Below the pieces are notes generated by a model. That model did no database searches and had not been told where the DNA came from. It was given only the letters and a program-made list of their open reading frames with translations. From Candidatus Nanopelagicales bacterium (GTDB taxonomy: Bacteria > Actinomycetota > Actinomycetes > S36-B12), in the NCBI GenBank assembly GCA_018401415.1, contig JAGYKV010000018.1, positions 328,921 to 392,920 on the forward strand: a DNA stretch of 64,000 nucleotides, read 5' to 3'. A program made the position numbers and the translations under genes. The stretch's first letter is position 1; the number at the start of each line of letters is the position of its first letter. Below are positions 17,866-26,317 of the stretch, piece by piece.

Positions 17866-18958
17866 TTTTCGGATTCATAGTCTGGAAATTCCACTCGTAC
17901 GACCATTCCGGACAAGTTTCGGCACTCAGAGCGTGCGTGATGTAGTTCTGGTGGAAGCGATTTCAGACAGTGGAATATCCGGCTGGGGTGAATGCGTCAC
18001 CATGTCGTGGCCCGGCTACAGCTCTGAGTACACCAGCGGCGCCATCGATGTAATGCAGCAGTTCCTCATTCCTGATCTCCGTCCGATCCTGGGCACAACT
18101 CCCGAACCAGACGCGGTGCGTGCGGCCATGGAATCCCAACAGGGACACCCCATGGCAAAAGCAGCACTATCCACCGCGCTATTGGATCTGTGGCTCAAGG
18201 AACGAAATCAATCTTTGGGCCGGTACCTTGGCGCGGTGCGCGAGCGCATTGATTGTGGGGTCAGTGTGGGAATTCCCACCTCTTTAGATTCCTTGATCGA
18301 GGAAGTAGGTCTGTATGTGGATCAGGGATACCGGCGAATAAAACTCAAAATTGAACCCGGGTGGGATATTGAGCCGGTGCGCCTGGTGCGCGAGACCTGG
18401 CCATCAATTCCCCTGCAGGTCGATGCCAATCAAGCATATGGTCGAACCGATGGACCGCACCTTGCCCAACTTGATGCCTTCGATCTCGTTTTGATTGAAC
18501 AGCCGCTGCCCGAAGATGATCTCCTGGGACATGTGCAGATATCCAAGGTTGTGAGCACTCCTATTTGCCTCGATGAATCAATACTGTCGGTGGCCTCGGC
18601 CGAGGGCGCCATTGAATTCGGCGCCACCACGATCATCAACATCAAGCCCGGCCGCGTGGGCGGATACCTCACCGCCAGGGAAATACATAACCTGTGCGTG
18701 GAACGGGCGATACCCGTGTGGTGCGGTGGCATGTTGGAAACGGGAGTGGGCCGTGCCGCCAACCTTGCGTTAGCAGGTCTTCCCGGATTCACGGTGATTG
18801 GTGACACGAGTGCATCTAGTCGGTATTACGCAGAAGATGTCACCCCACCATTTGTCTTGAACAACGGGCAACTCGAAGTACCCACCGGACCCGGAATCGG
18901 TGTGGAGCCCATTGTCGAAAACTTGGCCGCCATGAGTACCGGAGTTATTACGGCGTAA
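17855..18958 (+). CDS. N-acyl(succinyl)amino acid racemase / o-succinylbenzoate synthase
   Basis: A 367-residue enolase-superfamily enzyme with the full muconate-lactonising catalytic set: K163 and K165 (KLK), metal ligands D190 (QVDAN), E215 (LIEQPL) and D240 (CLDES), and K264 (INIKPG). This matches the NSAR/OSBS subgroup almost residue for residue. No other menaquinone genes are near; instead it is coupled to a GNAT acyltransferase and divergent from an M20 deacylase. That context favours N-succinylamino acid racemase over MenC, though bifunctionality is common. Its 3' end overlaps the convergent helicase-associated gene by 11 bases. Confidence 0.88.
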   Translation: MAISFRIHSLEIPLVRPFRTSFGTQSVRDVVLVEAISDSGISGWGECVTMSWPGYSSEYTSGAIDVMQQFLIPDLRPILGTTPEPDAVRAAMESQQGHPMAKAALSTALLDLWLKERNQSLGRYLGAVRERIDCGVSVGIPTSLDSLIEEVGLYVDQGYRRIKLKIEPGWDIEPVRLVRETWPSIPLQVDANQAYGRTDGPHLAQLDAFDLVLIEQPLPEDDLLGHVQISKVVSTPICLDESILSVASAEGAIEFGATTIINIKPGRVGGYLTAREIHNLCVERAIPVWCGGMLETGVGRAANLALAGLPGFTVIGDTSASSRYYAEDVTPPFVLNNGQLEVPTGPGIGVEPIVENLAAMSTGVITA

Positions 18959-20714
18959 TCTCCGGAGTGGGTTCTTGCATACTCGCAGGTGCAATCCCGG
19001 TCACACGTGAAATGCCAAATGTACGAACGTTCGCGGTCCCGTGATCGAAAGCGGTGAGGGTGCCATCGCCCATCCGAATTGGTTCCACAATTTGGGTACT
19101 TGTGCTGCCATCCGCTTCGGCGTAACCGATCCACACACCGGTGTGATGTTCCTGGGCGCTCTTCAACAAAGCAATGAGCGCCGAAGTATTCAGTGAAAAA
19201 ATCTCCTCAGGTTCCATCACGGCAGCTTCAGCTGTTTCCCCGCGGAGCAGAGCAGCAGCAATGCGTTGAGCCTGTCCCTCTGTTACGCGACGCGAATGGC
19301 GCCCCAAGCGTGGCGGAATACTCGCCCTCGTGGTGTCGTCGGTGACCACAGCTTCGGTGCTCGCTGCTTCCTGTACCAAATAGGTCAATGGCTGAGGGAT
19401 GGCTCCTTTGGCCCAGGTGGTGAAAAAGTGTTCAAAGTCCTTCTGCTCCCAACCGGATTCATATCCCCGGCGAATTGTCTCGGCGGTGAATCGATACACA
19501 CTGGCCGCTCCACGACTTTCAATGTCGGCAATGGCATGCAGTTGCTCGCCCACCTCAAGGGGGAGGGGTCCGGGTGCAATGACGGTGAGGTCACCTTGAA
19601 TCAGGAAGTGATCGATTTCCTTGGGCAATACCAATGCTTTTGCTGCGCCGGAGGCATGATCCAGGGTGACCTGGGCGCCGGCTTCGGACAACACCCCACC
19701 GTGGGTGATTCCCATAAGTTCCCCCTCGGCAAGAGTCACTTTGGCGACTTCATTGCGCATTGCACCGCGACGTCGCGGATAGAAGTACTCCAATGCCTTA
19801 AGAAATGTCTTCCATTCTTTTGTGGAGGGAACCGCATTATTGTCGTTCCACCAAGCGACCGTGCGGAGGGTTTGCCAGCGCATGACACCAATTGCCGGAG
19901 AACTCTGGGTGGTGGCGAGTGGCTTCTTGGTTTCGGAACCGATCAGGGGAAGGTCCAGCCACGCCTGTGCCAACACGACCCACTGCTGTTCACGTGACTT
20001 TGCGCGCCACGATTCATATTTGGTGGTCAACTCCCACTGTAAAGATGTGGTGAGTGCAATCAGTCCGGCAGCATGAGCGACTTCAAGGAGCAAACAGGTT
20101 TCGGATTCGGGAATGCTGAGAAACTCTGCGAGTCGATCGACTTCACGAGTTGACACACCTCCGGTGCGCAATGCGATTAGCGGAGTGATTCGGAAAATAT
20201 AGAGTGCATCATGCATGAGTGAGAGGAAAGTATGAGCGATCAATCCGGATTGCGACTGGATATCTTGGATCGGTGAACCGCTTTCACTTACTGCCGCCGT
20301 AATGGCTGGTAATTCGAGAGCATCTTTATACGGCTCGGTCACACTTTCTCGCACACTCGTCACAGCGCTGACCGAGTCGTTGTGCCCCCACACCAACCCG
20401 AGGGTGCGCAATGTTGCCACCAGGTCCTCGGTATTGCCTGACACCGCTGGGTCGACCGCTGTGGCGAGTTCGTCCACACTCATGGCGGCCGAACGCAATG
20501 TATACAGAATGTGTAATTGGGGCGCTGATAGTTGATCCAGTGCACGGGAAACCGAAGGAGTCGCTGTAGCCCGGCGAGCCAATCCGGTGATGTCCGCGGG
20601 CGTGGGGTGGGCCAGATCCGGACGACCCACAAGGAGATCGGTGAGTTCGGCTTCAGAGCGCGCGCGCAGATCATCGGCCAGGCTCCGCGGCCTGGGCGTA
20701 GTAGAAGTACTCAC
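18948..20714 (-). CDS. Helicase-associated domain protein (XPB partner)
   Basis: A 588-residue protein belonging to the actinobacterial helicase-C-like/XPB-associated family. It has an N-terminal LADDLRARSEAELTDLLVGRPDL motif with following winged-helix-like helices, a middle region, and a C-terminal domain ending with an EAVEPEEIF-type stretch and WIGYAEADGSTSTQIVEPI strands reminiscent of WYL-like folds. No ATP motifs are seen. GTG 20714 overlaps the stop of the upstream small gene (GTGA), which is preferred over an in-frame extension to 20795. Confidence 0.75.
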   Translation of the reverse strand: MSTSTTPRPRSLADDLRARSEAELTDLLVGRPDLAHPTPADITGLARRATATPSVSRALDQLSAPQLHILYTLRSAAMSVDELATAVDPAVSGNTEDLVATLRTLGLVWGHNDSVSAVTSVRESVTEPYKDALELPAITAAVSESGSPIQDIQSQSGLIAHTFLSLMHDALYIFRITPLIALRTGGVSTREVDRLAEFLSIPESETCLLLEVAHAAGLIALTTSLQWELTTKYESWRAKSREQQWVVLAQAWLDLPLIGSETKKPLATTQSSPAIGVMRWQTLRTVAWWNDNNAVPSTKEWKTFLKALEYFYPRRRGAMRNEVAKVTLAEGELMGITHGGVLSEAGAQVTLDHASGAAKALVLPKEIDHFLIQGDLTVIAPGPLPLEVGEQLHAIADIESRGAASVYRFTAETIRRGYESGWEQKDFEHFFTTWAKGAIPQPLTYLVQEAASTEAVVTDDTTRASIPPRLGRHSRRVTEGQAQRIAAALLRGETAEAAVMEPEEIFSLNTSALIALLKSAQEHHTGVWIGYAEADGSTSTQIVEPIRMGDGTLTAFDHGTANVRTFGISRVTGIAPASMQEPTPEITP

Positions 20715-20959
20715 CTGCGCCTCGATCGAGCTGACATGGTCAACCCCACGAGAACGGTTGCCAAACCGATACCGGTGACCATGGAGAGGAACCACCAGGT
20801 ACTGGGGAGTTCGATATCGGTGATCAGTGGCAGTAATGCGATCAGACTGAAAATAATCCCGAGGACGGTAATTGCCGCACCCGCGCGAATCACTCGATCC
20901 GAATTGTTACGGCGACGCTCGACCCGGTTGATCTGCAGGTCCGTGGCGCTTTCGGGCAT
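20711..20959 (-). CDS. Small membrane protein with two TM segments
   Basis: An 82-residue protein: charged N-terminus (RVERRRNNSDRVIR), hydrophobic segments at about 26-45 and 55-75, and an Arg-rich end. A TAGGCT box six bases before the ATG suggests a leaderless transcript. Coupled to the helicase-associated gene. The family is not recognised. Confidence 0.65.
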   Translation of the reverse strand: MPESATDLQINRVERRRNNSDRVIRAGAAITVLGIIFSLIALLPLITDIELPSTWWFLSMVTGIGLATVLVGLTMSARSRRR

Positions 20960-21110
20960 CCGCCTAGCCTAGGGCAATGCCCACGGGTCGGTGTGTGCCA
21001 GATGCCAGATCCCCGTGTTCATGGGCGATCACGGGTCTGCGCTAACCTAGAGCGTCCGCGGGGGCTTCAATCTGGGGTCGCGTGGGGCTCAGGGAGAAAG
21101 TGAGGCGATC

Positions 21111-21494
21111 GTGCCTACAGGTACCGTCAAATTTTATGATGCCGATAAAGGCTTCGGATTCGTCACCAGCGAAGATGGCGAAGACGTCTTCGTACATGTC
21201 TCCACTCTCCCCGCCGGCGTCACCGCCCTCAAGCCGGGAATGAAAATCGAGTTCGGAATTGTCGATGGCCGCCGCGGTAAGCAGGCGCTGTCGGTTCATG
21301 TTCTCAGCGCACCGCCTTCGGTGGTGAAGGGTAATCGCAAAAAGGCCGACGACATGGCGGTCATTCTCGAGGATCTGATCAAGCTCCTGGACGGGGTCAG
21401 CAATCAATTGCGTCGCGGTAAGTATCCACCGGATGCCACCGCACAAAAGACGGCCTCATTACTTCGTGCCGTTGCCGACGACCTCGATATTTGA
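21111..21494 (+). CDS. Cold-shock protein with C-terminal extension
   Basis: Residues 1-65 are a cold-shock domain with RNP1 (KGFGFVTSEDG) and RNP2 (VFVHVS) nucleic-acid-binding motifs. The remaining 60 residues form a helical tail (MAVILEDLIKLLDGVSNQLRRGKYPP). Extended CspA-type proteins like this are typical of actinobacteria. It begins with GTG. It binds single-stranded RNA/DNA in the cytoplasm. Confidence 0.9.
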   Translation: MPTGTVKFYDADKGFGFVTSEDGEDVFVHVSTLPAGVTALKPGMKIEFGIVDGRRGKQALSVHVLSAPPSVVKGNRKKADDMAVILEDLIKLLDGVSNQLRRGKYPPDATAQKTASLLRAVADDLDI

Positions 21495-21495
21495 G

Positions 21496-22479
21496 TTAGA
21501 GATCATTTACTAATACAAGTTTCCCGTTGACATTTCCTTCGAGCATGTCTGCGAATGCGCTGCGGGAATCGTGCATGGGACGAACCGAGTCGATAACGGG
21601 TGCGATACCCGTTCGATCGAGGAGTTCGAGCATTTCGGCGAAGTCGGTAATGGATCCCATGGTGGAACCGTTGATGGTCAGTTGAAGGAAGAACACGCGG
21701 TTGAGATCTGCAGGTGGCATGGCTCCGCTGGTTGCACCGGAGACCGCAATCGTTCCGCCAGGTCGCAGTGATCGAAGTGAGTGAGACCAGGTTGCTTCGC
21801 CCACTGTTTCAATGACAGCGTCGACTTTGTCTGGCAACTTCGCATTGGATTCAAATGCTTGGTCGGCTCCGAGTGCCAGTGCCGCTTGTGCCTTTGACTG
21901 ATCACGGGACGTTACCCACACCTGCAGACCAAGTGCTTTGCCTAATAAAATTGCCGCCGTTGCGACACCGCCGCCGGCACCTTGAATCAGCACCGTATCT
22001 CCGGGTTGCGTATTAGACCGGTGGGCCAACATCCGATACGCGGTCAGATAGGCGGTGGGTAGACAGGCCGCTTGTTCAAAGGAGATACTTGCGGGTTTGG
22101 TCAGCAGGTTTTTGGCGGGAACGCGAACAATTTCAGCGAGAGTTCCCGGGTATAACTCACTGAGCAGGGTGCGGCGGGTATCCAATGTTTCATCGAGTAT
22201 CCGGTCACCAATTTTTTGTTCGGTACCAATGACCGCGTGCACCACGACTTCGCGACCGTCGTCGGTGACACCGGATGCGTCACTTCCCAAAATCATGGGG
22301 ACACGGTCAGCCTTGAGGGCTTGACCTTTGAGAGACCACAGATCGTGGTGGTTCAAACTCGCTGCTTTCACGTTGACGTTGACCCAGTCTTCCGGAGTCG
22401 GCGGTTGGTCAATATCCCCGACGGTCAGCGCGGAGAGTGGATCCTGGGGATTGATTGCGTGTGCATAAACAGCAAACAT
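21496..22479 (-). CDS. Zinc-type alcohol dehydrogenase / quinone oxidoreductase (MDR)
   Basis: A 327-residue medium-chain reductase: N-terminal GroES-like domain with NHHDLWSLKG and GSDASGVT, and a Rossmann motif VLIQGAGGGVATAAILLGKALG at about 160-180. A Shine-Dalgarno GGAAGG precedes the ATG. The active-site zinc cysteine is absent (DASGV region), so it is likely a zinc-free NADPH reductase. The substrate is unknown. Its 3' end is one base from the convergent cold-shock gene. Confidence 0.85.
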   Translation of the reverse strand: MFAVYAHAINPQDPLSALTVGDIDQPPTPEDWVNVNVKAASLNHHDLWSLKGQALKADRVPMILGSDASGVTDDGREVVVHAVIGTEQKIGDRILDETLDTRRTLLSELYPGTLAEIVRVPAKNLLTKPASISFEQAACLPTAYLTAYRMLAHRSNTQPGDTVLIQGAGGGVATAAILLGKALGLQVWVTSRDQSKAQAALALGADQAFESNAKLPDKVDAVIETVGEATWSHSLRSLRPGGTIAVSGATSGAMPPADLNRVFFLQLTINGSTMGSITDFAEMLELLDRTGIAPVIDSVRPMHDSRSAFADMLEGNVNGKLVLVNDL

Positions 22480-22504
22480 GGTTATTCAGGTCCTTCCGTG
22501 GTGA

Positions 22505-22981
22505 TTAAGCAGGTTCAAGTTTGAAAACCCAAATACCTCGGGTGTTCGCATCGGTGCCGGCAACAATCTGTAGGAGGAGTCCTTCGGCTGGTACTTCTTG
22601 TAGCTCAGGGAAAGTGAAGCGGTAGTAGGTGCTGGTAATCGGAGTGGATGTCAGTCGTTGATTTCCCACAACCGGGAACCAGCCGGTTTCGGCAACGATC
22701 GGTTCAACGCTGATCCCCACCGTGTCGCCGGGGACCACGGGAATCACCGACACGGCATCGCCGGTGGCGGCCTGAGCAATCAGATCTTGGGCGCATTCAC
22801 CGGTGGCGAGTGCGGGTGCATCAAATGCCCAACAGGTTGCTTCGCGGTGCTTGGTGACCGTACCGGAGAAAACAGATGCCCCTGGTGCGGGCTTTGTGCA
22901 GCCGGTGAGCATCAGGCTGACAGCAGCCAGGGTAATGGTGGCCAGTGCAAATTTTCCCCCGCTGAGGAATCCGGTACGCAT
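22505..22981 (-). CDS. Lipoprotein, DUF2771-like (tentative)
   Basis: A 158-residue protein with a signal peptide and lipobox LTGC (Cys at about 28), then a single strand-rich domain. Its position divergent from the DUF3027 gene is where DUF2771 lipoproteins are found in other actinobacteria, which is the main reason for the tentative call. The export and lipid-anchor prediction is solid; the family name is not. Confidence 0.6.
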   Translation of the reverse strand: MRTGFLSGGKFALATITLAAVSLMLTGCTKPAPGASVFSGTVTKHREATCWAFDAPALATGECAQDLIAQAATGDAVSVIPVVPGDTVGISVEPIVAETGWFPVVGNQRLTSTPITSTYYRFTFPELQEVPAEGLLLQIVAGTDANTRGIWVFKLEPA

Positions 22982-23037
22982 GTGCGTGAGATTACCCGCC
23001 GTGCAGCGGTTGTGACCGGGTGGGACACAATCGGGGG

Positions 23038-23838
23038 GTGAGCTCGAATCTTGCCCCCCTCGCCGAGGCTGCCCTTACCGATTCCGTTGATCTTGACCCG
23101 GCTTTGGCAGCAGCCATTGACCAGGCCAAAGAGGCGGCCATTATTGAGGCGGGGAATTCCGCTTTCATTGGCGATCACCTCGCGGTAATCATGGAAGCGG
23201 ATCGACTTGCCACCCATTTGTTCACCTGCACCAATCCTGCCTATGTGGGTTGGCAGTGGGCGGTCACCATGGCGAGCACCCTGTCCGGCAAAACACCGAC
23301 CGTCACCATCACCGATGTCGTATTGCTCCCTGGTCCAGAAGCGTTGACCGCACCGGCTTGGGTGCCGTGGAGTGAGCGCATTCAACCGGGTGATCTTTCC
23401 CCGGGCGATGTCCTTCCCGCTCCAGCAGATGACCCCCGACTCACAGCGGGCTTCGCTGAATTCCTTGCAAGTGAGATCGATGAAGATTTTGATTATGTAG
23501 AGGAATACCGCGGAGTCATGAGCGGATGGGAATTGGGCCTGGGCCGAGCCCGTGTCCTCTCCGTCACGGGTCGGGAACAAGCTGCGGATAGATGGTTCGA
23601 AGGTGAGTTTGGTCCGGAGTCGACCATGGCGCGCCACGCACCGGGCCCTTGCAGTACCTGCGGTTTCCATGTTGCCCTCGCCGGTCCGCTGGGTCAGGCA
23701 TTTGCCGTGTGCTCCAATGCTCTCTCACCCGCCGATGGCCGAATCGTGTCACTGAGTTTTGGTTGTGGCGCTCACTCGGGTGTGACCGATCCGGGGTTCA
23801 CGCCGGTCGAGCGTGCCGGCTCCACAAATATCGAATAA
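23038..23838 (+). CDS. DUF3027 protein
   Basis: A 266-residue protein with DUF3027 landmarks: NPAYVGWQWAVTM, VTITDVVLLPGPEALTAPAWVPW (written in two parts: VTITDVVLLPG and PAWVPWSER), then a C-terminal zinc-ribbon-like pair PCSTCGF and AVCSNALSPADG. GTG 23038 is chosen because a CACAAT -10-like box sits six bases before it. Function is unknown; the Cys pairs suggest metal binding. Confidence 0.85.
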   Translation: MSSNLAPLAEAALTDSVDLDPALAAAIDQAKEAAIIEAGNSAFIGDHLAVIMEADRLATHLFTCTNPAYVGWQWAVTMASTLSGKTPTVTITDVVLLPGPEALTAPAWVPWSERIQPGDLSPGDVLPAPADDPRLTAGFAEFLASEIDEDFDYVEEYRGVMSGWELGLGRARVLSVTGREQAADRWFEGEFGPESTMARHAPGPCSTCGFHVALAGPLGQAFAVCSNALSPADGRIVSLSFGCGAHSGVTDPGFTPVERAGSTNIE

Positions 23839-23886
23839 TTCGCGATATTGCATTCTTGCAATATTGACTGAACTCTAATCACAGAC

Positions 23887-24108
23887 TTAGAAACCGCTGA
23901 GCTTGCGTTGGAGTCGACCAGCACGCCAATGCAAAAACACCAGGCCGAATATCCCACTGAGGCTGGCAATCAGCCCGACCCCGAACCACCAGATACCGGA
24001 TAGATCGACGGGGAGAAGCGGCTGCGTGAATGCCAACACAATGGTGACCACAATTGCGATCCCCGTACCGATGCGCACCGGCAGTATCGCGGTTTCATCG
24101 TTGGTCAC
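23887..24108 (-). CDS. DUF2530-like small membrane protein
   Basis: A 73-residue protein with two hydrophobic segments (IGTGIAIVVTIVLAF and WWFGVGLIASLSGIFGLVF) and a basic C-terminus. Size, two-helix layout and placement beside DUF3027 fit DUF2530. GTG start six bases after a TACTCT box on the minus strand. Confidence 0.7.
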   Translation of the reverse strand: MTNDETAILPVRIGTGIAIVVTIVLAFTQPLLPVDLSGIWWFGVGLIASLSGIFGLVFLHWRAGRLQRKLSGF

Positions 24109-24144
24109 GTGAACAGAGTAATCAGTACCGTTTAGAGTGAGGTC

Positions 24145-24234
24145 ATGACTCCAGGATTTCGCCGAGCCGTCACGATTGTGGTGCTCATAGCCATGGTCTC
24201 GAGTGTTTTCGTTGCCGCGATTTGGTCGCTATAA
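24145..24234 (+). CDS. 29-residue single-TM microprotein
   Basis: ATG 24145 opens a 29-codon frame: MTPGFRRAVTIVV then LIAMVSSVFVAAIWSL. A TAGAGT box lies exactly six bases before the ATG, like the leaderless genes around it, so it is probably expressed. A basic N-terminus followed by one hydrophobic helix suggests a membrane microprotein. It overlaps the next gene by 13 bases. Confidence 0.55.
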   Translation: MTPGFRRAVTIVVLIAMVSSVFVAAIWSL

Positions 24235-25232
24235 ACCACTTTCGATTGGTCAGCCTGCTACTGACCATATTTGCGTCATCTTTAATCCTTGGCACAGGAG
24301 TCGGCAGTGCTTCGGCAGCTGAAAGTCGAGTGTTGTGTGATATTTCCGATCCCCGCTTGACAGAAATTTCGGGCATGACAGCGTCGGCGTTGCACCCCGA
24401 TGTGATGTGGGTGCACAACGATTCAGGCGACTCAGCGAGACTCTATGCATTGAGTCTCAACACATGTGATGTTGTGGGTGAACTCACCCTTCGCAATGTG
24501 GATGCGCGCGACTTTGAAGGAATCGCACGGGGCGTTGATCGCCAAGGCCGAGCGGTGTTGTGGGTGGGCGATATCGGTGACAATCTCGATTCGTGGGAAA
24601 GCGTCGCGGTGTATCGGGTGCGTGAACCACTCACCCTTGGAGTGAAGTCGGTGCGCGCAGCCGAATTTCGATTCACCTACGAAGATCGACCACATAATGC
24701 TGAAACGATTTTGGCGGATCCGAATTCGCCGCAACTGTGGATTGTTACCAAACAACTCGCATCAGGAGGGATCTACAAACTTCCCGCACGCCTCTCGAAG
24801 TCGCGAATCAATATTGCCGAGCGAGTGGGCGGAGTGGGTGGGCTGGTGACCGACGGCTCCATGAATCCAAATGGCACGGGGTTTGTTCTTCGGGACTACT
24901 TCGATGCTCACCTGTATTCGGGATCGCCACCGGGCGAAGTAACGGAGAAATTTCCACTACCGGCACAGATCCAAGGCGAAGCGATTGCATTCACCGCAAC
25001 GGGTGACTCCCTTGTCATTGCCAGTGAGAGAGACACCCGATTGATTCAGATTGACTTTCCCCAGGTTGCTGAAGAACCAGTGCCACCGGAGGAAGTGACC
25101 ATAAATTACGTCCCGCTCGCGATTGGCATTGTAGGTGGCATTGTGGGTGGAATCGCCCTGCTCACGGGCTTGATCAGCATCAGCAGGAGACCGAAAGCAA
25201 GAACAACGGGCAATATCAAGAATGCGGAGTGA
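24222..25232 (+). CDS. Secreted, C-terminally anchored beta-propeller-like protein
   Basis: A 336-residue protein with a signal peptide (hydrophobic near 9-30, cleavage after SASA) and a C-terminal membrane helix (near 293-318) followed by a basic tail, so it should face outward. The body has repeated WVGDIGDNLDSW, DPNSPQLWIVTK and GEAIAFTATGDSLVIASE blades suggestive of a propeller. The start codon is TTG at 24222, or possibly TTG 24246. Its last 127 bases overlap a convergent transporter gene. Function unknown. Confidence 0.6.
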   Translation: MVAINHFRLVSLLLTIFASSLILGTGVGSASAAESRVLCDISDPRLTEISGMTASALHPDVMWVHNDSGDSARLYALSLNTCDVVGELTLRNVDARDFEGIARGVDRQGRAVLWVGDIGDNLDSWESVAVYRVREPLTLGVKSVRAAEFRFTYEDRPHNAETILADPNSPQLWIVTKQLASGGIYKLPARLSKSRINIAERVGGVGGLVTDGSMNPNGTGFVLRDYFDAHLYSGSPPGEVTEKFPLPAQIQGEAIAFTATGDSLVIASERDTRLIQIDFPQVAEEPVPPEEVTINYVPLAIGIVGGIVGGIALLTGLISISRRPKARTTGNIKNAE

Positions 25233-26317
25233 ACTCCCACCGAATCAGCCAGTGAACCTAGAAGAAACGGACCGACACCGCCCGCGGTCCCCCCGGCTAC
25301 CGCAGACAGCGCTGAAGCGCGGTCACTTTGACCACCCGAAGCAAGGACGACCCTGCTGACCCCAATCGGCCAAAACACGGAAACTCCGATTCCGCTGATC
25401 AGTAGTCCTAACAACATGACGGCCCCGATCGCGGTGAACCACACAATGGACCAGCCGATCAGAGCAGTGAGCACGGCGAACGTCAGGATCCGATCCACCG
25501 GGAAGTATTCCGCGAATCTGGAACCCAGAATGCGACCAATGAGAATGCCACCGGTGACTGCGGCGACAGAAGCGGCTGCGGCGCCCGCTTCGAAGCCGCC
25601 CCGATCCCGTAGGAGATCGGCACTCCATAGGGTTAACGTGAATTCCGTGGTGAGTAGTAGGAATAGCGTGGTCAGAGCCCACCAAAAAACTTTGGGGAAT
25701 GGTTGGTGGGCGGCTTCACGAATGGCTTCATCCTGTGGAACGCGGAAAGCGGTGGGGTTGCGGCGCATGAGCAGCAAACTCACCACCACTCCGGCGAACA
25801 TCACCCACACTCCGCTGCGCCAGCCGAGGAAAATAATTGATCCCAAGCCAATTGCCAAGGGAGCAAGTACTCCGCCGAGGGCCGCGAGCGCATTCGCTTC
25901 CGTGATGGCGGCCGGGCCGGCGGCCTTTTGATGGTCAAATAGAAAAGCACTTGCACCAATAACCACGGAAGTGCCAAAGAAGGAAGCAAGGAATGCCCCG
26001 GTCATGGTGACCGGAAAGCCACCCGGTGCGGTGTACACCAGCACACCAACCATGGTGCCGATAAGTACCACGACAATGAATCGACCGCGACCCAAAGTCA
26101 AAATGAACTTGGCGGCCAGCAGCCCGGCAATAATCCCACCAATGGAGAAAATAACCGCGTGCAGAGACGCAACCGTTCGGGTCGTTCCCTGTTCATCGCG
26201 AATTAAAGCCTGGGTGGCACTAAAACCATAAATAAACCAGGCATAGGTGGTGAGGGATAAGTAGCCTGCCCAGGTGGAGCTATCGCGATTGGGACGCGCA
26301 GGAATCATTTTGCTCAC
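25106..26317 (-). CDS. MFS transporter
   Basis: A 403-residue polytopic protein with about 12 hydrophobic segments and an Arg-rich loop between helices 2 and 3 (ILTLGRGRF). The Pro-rich C-terminus (PPTMPPTMPIA) is encoded by sequence antisense to the end of the propeller gene. It overlaps serC by four bases (ATGA), so it belongs to the serC transcript. The substrate cannot be predicted. Confidence 0.85.
   Translation of the reverse strand: MSKMIPARPNRDSSTWAGYLSLTTYAWFIYGFSATQALIRDEQGTTRTVASLHAVIFSIGGIIAGLLAAKFILTLGRGRFIVVVLIGTMVGVLVYTAPGGFPVTMTGAFLASFFGTSVVIGASAFLFDHQKAAGPAAITEANALAALGGVLAPLAIGLGSIIFLGWRSGVWVMFAGVVVSLLLMRRNPTAFRVPQDEAIREAAHQPFPKVFWWALTTLFLLLTTEFTLTLWSADLLRDRGGFEAGAAAASVAAVTGGILIGRILGSRFAEYFPVDRILTFAVLTALIGWSIVWFTAIGAVMLLGLLISGIGVSVFWPIGVSRVVLASGGQSDRASALSAVAGGTAGGVGPFLLGSLADSVGVHSAFLILPVVLAFGLLLMLIKPVSRAIPPTMPPTMPIASGT

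Noticed and set aside
17855..18958. Calling this gene simply menC of menaquinone synthesis
   Set aside because: Sequence alone cannot separate OSBS from NSAR, and the acyltransferase/deacylase neighbours favour the racemase role.
19266..19997. 243-codon open frame antisense to the helicase-associated gene
   Set aside because: No domain, and the opposite strand has a coherent family protein with a coupled start.
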